Of a DNA stretch of 8,801 bases, positions 1 through 4,564 are shown piece after piece. The notes below the pieces were generated by a model, which did not search any database, was not told the origin of the DNA, and was given only the letters and a program-made list of their open reading frames with translations. The DNA lies in the NCBI GenBank assembly GCA_002701785.1, contig NZXC01000054.1:1-8801 (forward strand), in the 5' to 3' direction. The stretch comes from Fidelibacterota bacterium. Its GTDB lineage: Bacteria > Fidelibacterota > Marinisomatia > Marinisomatales > TCS55. Position 1 is the first letter of the stretch. Each line of letters opens with the position of its first letter. Both the position numbers and the translations under genes were made by a program.

Positions 1-279
1 AAAGATGTGCTGGGGGGGATACCAATGAGCGTGGCCTTGGAAAGCAAGTATATGCCGGCTATGGCAATTGGTCTCATTAGTATTGGAGAACGCAGCGGTG
101 CCTTAAGTGAGATGCTGGAAGGTGTGGCGGAATATTTTACAGCGGATATGGAAGAGAAGATGGAAGGGGTAATGGGCGCCATGGAACCGATCCTGACGCT
201 AATAATAACTGGATTTGTGGCCGTTTTTGTTCTGGCAGTGTTCCTCCCAATGATCGAAAACATGACCAATATGATGTAA
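1..279 (+). CDS. GspF/PilC/MshG-like pilus assembly platform protein, C-terminal 92 residues (5' end outside window)
   Basis: The reading frame is open from base 1 and ends in TAA; the start lies upstream of the window. The visible 92 residues match the end of the second GspF domain. They include the family signature IGERSGALSEMLEGVAEY at about residues 28-45, a charged stretch (ADMEEKMEG), then MEPILTL and one hydrophobic segment at about 63-84 ending in FLPM. In this family the protein is a polytopic inner-membrane platform that couples the assembly ATPase to extraction of pilin subunits from the membrane. A pilin gene follows 113 bp downstream, as in T2SS (gspF-gspG) and MSHA (mshG...mshA) loci. 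A G7 run lies at 12-18. The family call is firm. Whether it serves a pilus or a secretion system cannot be decided from this fragment. Confidence 0.9.
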   Translation, partial: KDVLGGIPMSVALESKYMPAMAIGLISIGERSGALSEMLEGVAEYFTADMEEKMEGVMGAMEPILTLIITGFVAVFVLAVFLPMIENMTNMM

Positions 280-313
280 ATATTCTCATATATGAAAAAA
301 ATTTTACTTGATG

Positions 314-319
314 TATAAT
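314..319 (+). promoter_or_regulatory. Possible -10 element upstream of the pilin gene
   Basis: A perfect TATAAT, directly preceded by TG, lies 73 bp upstream of the pilin start in the 113-bp gap after the platform gene. I see no good -35 hexamer 16-18 bp upstream, and no sigma-54 type GG/GC pair in the gap. It would give the pilin its own start site and a leader of about 65 nt. In AT-rich DNA a TATAAT can occur by chance, so this is tentative. Confidence 0.3.
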
Positions 320-380
320 GTGCCAATGGAATATATTAAGCTGATTTACTTAGAATCTTCATATTATCAATAGATAAACT

Positions 381-385
381 GGGAG
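381..385 (+). promoter_or_regulatory. Ribosome binding site of the pilin gene
   Basis: GGGAG sits 7 bp before the ATG at 393. It is the clearest Shine-Dalgarno sequence in the window; the genes downstream have weak or no recognisable sites. This fits strong translation of the pilin relative to the minor subunits. Confidence 0.7.
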
Positions 386-392
386 TAATACA

Positions 393-1055
393 ATGAAAAG
401 TAAAACGTCACAATCTGGATTTACCTTAATTGAGTTAATTGCTGTTATGGTGATCTTGGGGATTCTGGCAGCAGTGATTGTGCCAAGGATTGCCACTTTA
501 ACATCTGGTGCTTATGAATCTAACGTCAGGTCTATGTTTGGTGTGATCAAGAATGAAGTAAATGCTCAGGCCCTTAAGGCAGCCATGACAGGGGGAGCTT
601 CAGGCCATAGGGAGACGTATCCTGAAGGTACTGTTGCTACTATGAATCATTATTTAGCAGAGTGGGTTGAAGACTTTGAGTCAGATTATTGGTCAAGTTT
701 TTTAATTGATAATAATTATACTAATGGCAATAACAAGCATGCCGACCATGCAAAAACAGCTGGTATACTTTTTATGTACCATCCTCATGGTCCAATGAAA
801 AATGGAGATGTTACATGGGGCGATGCTGCTGTGACAACAGCAGGTACATCCCAAATGCTTGAAGATATCTATTGGATTTATTATGCACCTCTTACAACAG
901 CAGCAGGTAAAACTGCTGGAAGAGACAAGGATGGTTATCTATTGGCTGCCTTTGCAGATAATGAAGATGCCAAGTTTTCCGCCACATTTACCACTAGTGC
1001 AGTAACTAAAGTAGATGAAACAGAGTTAGAAGACATTCAGTGGATTACACCGTAA
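393..1055 (+). CDS. Type IV pilin / major pseudopilin (GspG- or MshA-like)
   Basis: This 220-residue class III prepilin is the probable major filament subunit. It has a 9-residue basic leader ending in Gly9. A prepilin peptidase would cut there, giving a mature protein that starts with Phe10 and has the conserved Glu at mature position 5 (motif SG/FTLIE). A hydrophobic helix follows at about 10-33, ending in VPRI, and an amphipathic helix runs to about residue 65 (ESNVRSMFGVIKNEVNAQAL). The globular part (about 66-220) is aromatic and Asp/Asn-rich and ends DIQWITP. It contains no cysteine, so it lacks the C-terminal disulfide loop of many type IVa pilins. I recognise no T2SS-type calcium site with confidence. 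ATG 393 has a good Shine-Dalgarno and gives a standard leader. Its position after the platform gene and before four minor pseudopilins, with a terminator right behind it, suits an abundant major subunit. Confidence 0.88.
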   Translation: MKSKTSQSGFTLIELIAVMVILGILAAVIVPRIATLTSGAYESNVRSMFGVIKNEVNAQALKAAMTGGASGHRETYPEGTVATMNHYLAEWVEDFESDYWSSFLIDNNYTNGNNKHADHAKTAGILFMYHPHGPMKNGDVTWGDAAVTTAGTSQMLEDIYWIYYAPLTTAAGKTAGRDKDGYLLAAFADNEDAKFSATFTTSAVTKVDETELEDIQWITP

Positions 1056-1083
1056 TTATAATTATTTAATAATAATTTATTAT

Positions 1084-1113
1084 AAAAACGCCGATATTTA
1101 TCGGCGTTTTTTT
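1084..1113 (+). terminator. Intrinsic terminator between the pilin and the minor pseudopilin genes
   Basis: There is a perfect 12-bp stem: AAAAACGCCGAT at 1084-1095 pairs with ATCGGCGTTTTT at 1100-1111, with a 4-nt loop. The stem has a G+C-rich core and runs into a seven-T tract (1107-1113). It lies 28 bp after the pilin stop. Uniquely, the T tract abuts the ATG of the next gene at 1114, so read-through transcripts carry this hairpin directly in front of that start codon. It probably sets a high ratio of pilin to minor subunits. Confidence 0.88.
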
Positions 1114-1566
1114 ATGACTAGATTTTCCAAAGGCTTCACTTTAGTTGAGTTGATTGCCATTATGGTGATCGTTTCCATACTGGCCACATCAGTCATCGGT
1201 AGCTACAATAATTATAACCGGTGGCAGGATATTAATGAGCAGGTGCTGGATATGATTAATACTTTGCGCCGGGCTCGAGACTACTGTATGGCCGCTAATG
1301 AGAAATTCTATCTCACCGTGACAATAGGTGCGACAGACTCCTATACACTAACATATAAAGATGCCAAGGTTGCCCTTAACCTACCAGGCGAAAGTAGTAA
1401 TGTTTTTACCTTGCCTAACTATTTTGATATTACAGCATCTGATGTCGGAACAGATCTGGAATTCAATATTTTGGGAGAACCAACTGCCACAAAAACTATA
1501 ACTATTAATACAGATGAACGAACCATAAATATCGTGTCACCAACTGGATATATTTATGCTCAGTAA
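1114..1566 (+). CDS. Minor pseudopilin, GspH/FimT/MshC-like
   Basis: This 150-residue minor prepilin has a six-residue leader (MTRFSK) plus Gly7, so the cut site is KG/FTLVE with Glu at mature position 5. The hydrophobic helix spans about 8-30. A region LRRARDYCMAANEKFYL (51-67) resembles the AR-Y motif that follows the helix in GspH/FimT proteins. The C-terminal part, DLEFNILGEPTATKTITI (114-131) then ERTINIVSPTGYIY (135-148), is the usual GspH beta-strand end with its F..LG.P and TG motifs. Such subunits form part of the filament-initiating tip complex. The start is odd: ATG 1114 is the only usable start before the cleavage site, yet it has no Shine-Dalgarno and directly follows the T tract of a terminator hairpin. 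Its stop overlaps the next gene by 11 bp. Confidence 0.85.
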   Translation: MTRFSKGFTLVELIAIMVIVSILATSVIGSYNNYNRWQDINEQVLDMINTLRRARDYCMAANEKFYLTVTIGATDSYTLTYKDAKVALNLPGESSNVFTLPNYFDITASDVGTDLEFNILGEPTATKTITINTDERTINIVSPTGYIYAQ

Positions 1567-2704
1567 AATGCAAGCTAGGCCCGGGTTTGCAATTGTAGAA
1601 GTGTTGGTGGCAACAGTAGTGATTGCCATTGGTTTTCTTGAGCTTGCCAAGGCGTTTAGAAATATTAATAGTGTGGCTAATCAAGCAGTAGCCATGACCA
1701 AGGCAAGTAATCTGGCTAACGCAACTATGGAACGGGTCATGGCCAAGGACTTCGACGCTAGGGGAAATGAGGCTGGAGGTTACGCTTTGGATTTCCATGG
1801 TGATGATGATTGGGTGGATATTGGTGCGGTACATACTGATATACAGACGATATCTTTTTGGATTCAAGCAGATGAAGTGGATGGTACGCGTAACGTGATT
1901 GATCTAAACGGCGCAGATTATATATCAATCGAAGATAGTGTAGTAACGGCTGTTGGTATTACATCTCCAACATACTATATAAATGCGGTAGCTGGAAGAC
2001 GAACAATTTCAACCGGCACATGGCATCATGTTACCGTTACCACTGCTACCCCTATAGATGCAGGTGATGCGGATGATGTAGATATTGGTAGGGTTGTAAC
2101 TGCGGCCTTAGATGACGAATATTTTGATGGAAGGATCGATGAGGTTCGGCTTTGGGATGATGTTCGTACCAACGCTGAAATTCTAGCTAACTATAACAGT
2201 AGTATCACCAACCCATATGCTGAGGGCAGTCTGGTTCTTTATTGTCCTATGAATAACGGTACGGGGTCTGTGGCTTTTGACCACAGTGCAAAAAAAAATC
2301 ATGGTTCTTTAGAAGATATGGATGTTGATGAAGATTGGGTAACTGGTTATTCAACTAGTTTAGGCAAGGAGTACCATGAGAGTACTTGGTCCGGCTATAA
2401 TGATGTGGATGATTTTCACACGGTTAGTTTCAAAGATAGTGATTATACTGGACTGGACGCAGGCAGTAATAACTTCAGCGGTTTGGGCGGACGGGTCTAT
2501 GTGAAATATATTTCCCTAAATGGTGGTTCTGGTGAACCCGAAGATCCTTACACTTTTAATGATTCAGGCCCACCCACAGATTATAAACAAATAACTGTAA
2601 AAGTAGGTATTCCGGGCACTACCGACTCTACACAAATTGATGCCATTAAATCTGCCAAGGTGGATCAGGGTTATGGATTAACTTTTTCTCCTTATGGATT
2701 ATAA
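1556..2704 (+). CDS. Minor pseudopilin (GspI/PilV/MshD-like) with an inserted LamG domain
   Basis: A 382-residue chimeric pseudopilin. The N-terminus has leader plus site RPG/FAIVE (cut after Gly10, Glu at mature position 5), a hydrophobic helix at about 11-30, and a helix with LANATMERVMAKDFDARG (53-70), typical of GspI/PilV/MshD. Residues about 76-265 form a LamG/concanavalin-like jelly roll. It opens with ALDFHGDDDWVDIG, then TISFWIQ (98-104), TGTWHHVTVT (153-162), YFDGRIDEVRLW (189-200) and EILANY, and closes with a CPMNNGTG...DHSAKKNHG strand. The pseudopilin fold then seems to resume at 273-382 (STWSGYNDVDDFHTVS, KQITVKV), the usual MshD-type C-terminal half. The LamG domain is therefore an insertion, probably exposed at the pilus tip and binding glycan or protein. 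The start overlaps the previous gene by 11 bp with a weak GGA 7 bp ahead; ATG 1568 (MQARPG) is an equally plausible start. An A9 run lies at 2290-2298. Confidence 0.82.
   Translation: MLSKMQARPGFAIVEVLVATVVIAIGFLELAKAFRNINSVANQAVAMTKASNLANATMERVMAKDFDARGNEAGGYALDFHGDDDWVDIGAVHTDIQTISFWIQADEVDGTRNVIDLNGADYISIEDSVVTAVGITSPTYYINAVAGRRTISTGTWHHVTVTTATPIDAGDADDVDIGRVVTAALDDEYFDGRIDEVRLWDDVRTNAEILANYNSSITNPYAEGSLVLYCPMNNGTGSVAFDHSAKKNHGSLEDMDVDEDWVTGYSTSLGKEYHESTWSGYNDVDDFHTVSFKDSDYTGLDAGSNNFSGLGGRVYVKYISLNGGSGEPEDPYTFNDSGPPTDYKQITVKVGIPGTTDSTQIDAIKSAKVDQGYGLTFSPYGL
2290..2298 (+). repeat. A9 homopolymer inside the MshD-LamG gene
   Basis: Nine consecutive A residues cover the codons GCA AAA AAA AAT (residues 245-248, SAKKNHG motif). 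Runs of nine A or T are known sites of polymerase slippage. By reading ahead, adding one A gives a stop within about 15 codons, and removing one gives a stop within about 8 codons. Either change removes the final third of the protein. Confidence 0.75.
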
Positions 2705-2714
2705 AAGAATAACT

Positions 2715-3272
2715 ATGAAAACCAGCAAGGGATTTACGTTAATCGAAATGATTGCTGCCATGGTATTGGTAGCTATTCTTGTACCAGGAATTTCATCCAT
2801 ATTAGGCGGTACACTGATGAATATTGCCCTTACCCAAATTGCTGTTCTCGCTAATATGGAAGCAGATCACGCCCAACGAAAATTTGTGAAACATATAAAT
2901 GGATTAAAATCCTTTTCCTCCAGCGCAGGAGACCTGGCTGTGGATAAGTTAACATTCACAAGCTATCTTGGAAATGTAGAATATCAATATATCATTGATG
3001 ATGCATCACGCACGATCAAATATAGCAGAGCAGACATTAATAGCGGAACCGCGGACATATTATTGCAAAACGTTGTTAAAGACACCACAATTGGTATCAA
3101 TAGGTATATTAGCAAATTTGAATTTAAAGATAGTAAAGGCAATGACCTGGGCCCATCTCCCACCCACTCAGATATTCATGGAGTAGAGCTTACTTTTTAT
3201 TTATTGAGAGGAGAAAGCTTGTACAGTTATACAACCTACGCTGCCATAGATAAAGGTCACCTAGATATTTAA
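2715..3272 (+). CDS. Minor pseudopilin, GspJ/MshO-like
   Basis: This is a minor prepilin of 185 residues from the ATG at 2715, or 192 from an upstream in-frame ATG at 2694. I chose 2715 because it yields the standard leader MKTSKG/FTLIE, with Glu at mature position 5. The 2694 start would give a 13-residue leader and no better ribosome site, but it would overlap the previous gene by 11 bp, so it cannot be excluded. Features (numbered from 2715) are a hydrophobic helix at about 7-33, a long helix with QIAVLANMEADHAQRKFVKHI (42-62), and a beta-rich body with LTFTSYLGNVEYQYIID, ILLQNVVKD and the final strand GVELTFYLL. The helix, the l.f...Y.Y....L.R pattern and the NVV motif fit GspJ/MshO. Its likely role is in the tip initiation complex with the H, I and K-like neighbours. 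The stop TAA shares its last A with the next ATG (TAATG), indicating translational coupling. Confidence 0.8.
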   Translation: MKTSKGFTLIEMIAAMVLVAILVPGISSILGGTLMNIALTQIAVLANMEADHAQRKFVKHINGLKSFSSSAGDLAVDKLTFTSYLGNVEYQYIIDDASRTIKYSRADINSGTADILLQNVVKDTTIGINRYISKFEFKDSKGNDLGPSPTHSDIHGVELTFYLLRGESLYSYTTYAAIDKGHLDI

Positions 3273-4363
3273 TGATATATAATAAGAAATCGCAGGAAGG
3301 TGTGTTCATTGGTGTTTTTGCTTTGGCAATATTGGTGGTCATTAGTCTGGCAATTAGTTTTTTGAGTAACCGAGTCAATGATCTTCTCAGGAATCAGGGT
3401 CAGATGATAGCAGGAAGGCAAGCTTATTGGTTGGCTTTTTCAGGGATGGAAACATTAGGCCAAGATAGATTGGGTGATCTTGGTAACCCAGATCACCCAC
3501 AGCAGCATCTGCAGGATAATACAAAAGATGATACGCCTGATGCAGGAGTGGTTTATAATAAACATTATTCCTTAGCTGGGGGGGGAATAGAGGTATCTGG
3601 TGTAAAAGGTTCAGGTTATCATAATGGGCTTGGGAAAACAAAATATATTACTGTTACTGGCACAGACGCGAATAGCGAAAGAAAAATTAAATGGACCTTG
3701 GGTTCCCCAGACAAAAGGGGCTATAACTTTATTCGTTCGGCTAGCCCACGACCAAAACTAACGATGGATTCTCCGATTGATACTATATCATCCCTTCCAG
3801 CAAATGAATTTACAATTTCTGTGTGGGTTCAAATGGATGCAATAGACAAAAAACCTTTATTTGGTTTGGAAGCTGATGTCGATAATCACTGGATTCAATT
3901 TACTAGTGCAACCGCTATGGGTTTTAAAGGGACTGGTGACGAAGTTCCTTTAACTCATGGTTTTACAATTCCTACGGGCTCATGGCAGCATGTTGTTATC
4001 ACTCGGGTTCCGGTCACACATACTGTGACGGTATATCTTAATTCAATTGGTGGCTCTACTGCAGCATGGAATGAAGCGTTTTCACCCGATGCAGTAGGAA
4101 CTAGGTACAATGAGGATGATGTCTCAAGAAAATATTTTGACGGTCGGATAGCAAATTTAGCCCTTTGGACCCGCGCACTTACAGAACCTGAAATTCAATC
4201 AATTTATATCCAAGGGTTTACATTTAGTCTAAGAGACGATTTGCTTACTGGTTTACATCATTATTGGGAAATGGATGATAATGAAAATTGCTGTAACGAT
4301 GCGACAGATCGGGATAATGATTTAAACAAAACCATCGCGGGGGGAATGGAAACAGGGATTTAG
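3272..4363 (+). CDS. Minor pseudopilin (GspK/MshP/PilX-like) with a C-terminal LamG domain
   Basis: A 363-residue protein. Its N-terminus, MIYNKKSQEG then a hydrophobic helix (about 11-31) and RQAYWLAFSGMETL (49-62), is the GspK/MshP/PilX pattern, whose members have an A...A..G.E.A-type motif after the helix. Gly10 is the likely peptidase site. No Glu is found at mature position 5, as is normal for GspK, the subunit that caps the tip. A beta-rich stretch (about 95-142) is followed by a LamG-like domain at about 160-352: FTISVWVQMD (180-189), PTGSWQHVVITR (234-245), VTVYLNS, YFDGRIANLALWTRALTEPEI (288-308) and a closing HHYWEMDDN....DATDRDND strand. It is far longer than MshP (about 150 residues, recalled from family knowledge). 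Its start is coupled to the previous stop (TAATG). A G8 run at 3578-3585 precedes the LamG part. I expect it to be the adhesive cap of the pilus. Confidence 0.8.
   Translation: MIYNKKSQEGVFIGVFALAILVVISLAISFLSNRVNDLLRNQGQMIAGRQAYWLAFSGMETLGQDRLGDLGNPDHPQQHLQDNTKDDTPDAGVVYNKHYSLAGGGIEVSGVKGSGYHNGLGKTKYITVTGTDANSERKIKWTLGSPDKRGYNFIRSASPRPKLTMDSPIDTISSLPANEFTISVWVQMDAIDKKPLFGLEADVDNHWIQFTSATAMGFKGTGDEVPLTHGFTIPTGSWQHVVITRVPVTHTVTVYLNSIGGSTAAWNEAFSPDAVGTRYNEDDVSRKYFDGRIANLALWTRALTEPEIQSIYIQGFTFSLRDDLLTGLHHYWEMDDNENCCNDATDRDNDLNKTIAGGMETGI
3578..3585 (+). repeat. G8 homopolymer inside the MshP-LamG gene
   Basis: Eight consecutive G residues encode Gly103-Gly105, upstream of the LamG domain. Read in the shifted frames, one G more leads to TAA about 16 codons on, and one G fewer gives TAG at once. 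Either slip would remove the entire LamG domain but keep the pilin-like stem. Poly-G tracts are classic contingency sites in pilus-linked adhesin genes of other bacteria. Other G runs are G7 at 12-18 and G6 at 4339-4344. Confidence 0.75.
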
Positions 4364-4564
4364 TTAATAGAAAAAATTTCAACTATAAAGATTTATTTTT
4401 AATAATTAACTAACAGTTAGTGATTTTGTACCATTAATTTTTTCTATTGCCCGTTGTTTTCTGAGGTAAGGAAGAAAAACGCTCATTTCTCTAGTGTGAT
4501 TAAAACGAAGCGGGGATTTTGTTGACTGTTACGATGTTGGTTTAGCTAGTTTAATAAAGTTATT
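4364..4564. other. Intergenic region between the pilus genes and the spermidine-synthase-like gene
   Basis: This 201-bp gap holds the inverted repeat at 4366-4448. Its right part (4449-4564) has no ORF and no G+C-rich hairpin. TTGACT at 4522-4527 resembles a -35, but at 17 bp spacing the -10 would be GCTAGT, which is poor. The downstream gene has only a weak AAAG 5 bp before its ATG. A promoter for the downstream gene is likely here but cannot be placed. Confidence 0.4.
4366..4448. repeat. 13-bp inverted repeat with nested hairpin behind the pilus genes
   Basis: AATAGAAAAAATT (4366-4378) and AATTTTTTCTATT (4436-4448) are exact reverse complements separated by 57 bp. The left arm begins 2 bp after the stop of the MshP-like gene. 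Nested inside is a smaller hairpin (ACTAAC at 4409-4414, GTTAGT at 4416-4421). It could act as an AT-rich 3'-end structure for the pilus transcript, or be the trace of a small inserted element. No flanking direct repeat or transposase is visible. Confidence 0.5.

Noticed and set aside
1505..1867. Minus-strand ORF of 120 codons
   Set aside because: It lies opposite two well-supported pseudopilin genes and its translation is rich in His, Ile and Cys with no domain pattern; a shadow frame.
2995..3186. Plus-strand ORF of 63 codons
   Set aside because: It lies wholly within the MshO-like gene in another frame and has no recognisable motif.
3387..3641. Minus-strand ORF of 84 codons
   Set aside because: It lies opposite the MshP-LamG gene; leucine/tyrosine/proline-rich shadow without a ribosome site.
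393..4363. Reading the locus as a plain type II secretion operon
   Set aside because: The gene order fits, but the terminator behind the pilin, the MshD-like half and the two LamG tips fit a pilus better. Without the ATPase, secretin and GspL/M or MshI-N genes the question stays open.
4522..4550. TTGACT as a -35 promoter element for the spermidine-synthase-like gene
   Set aside because: At 17 bp spacing the -10 would be GCTAGT, and the better TTTAAT at 4550-4555 is 22 bp away; not good enough to call.
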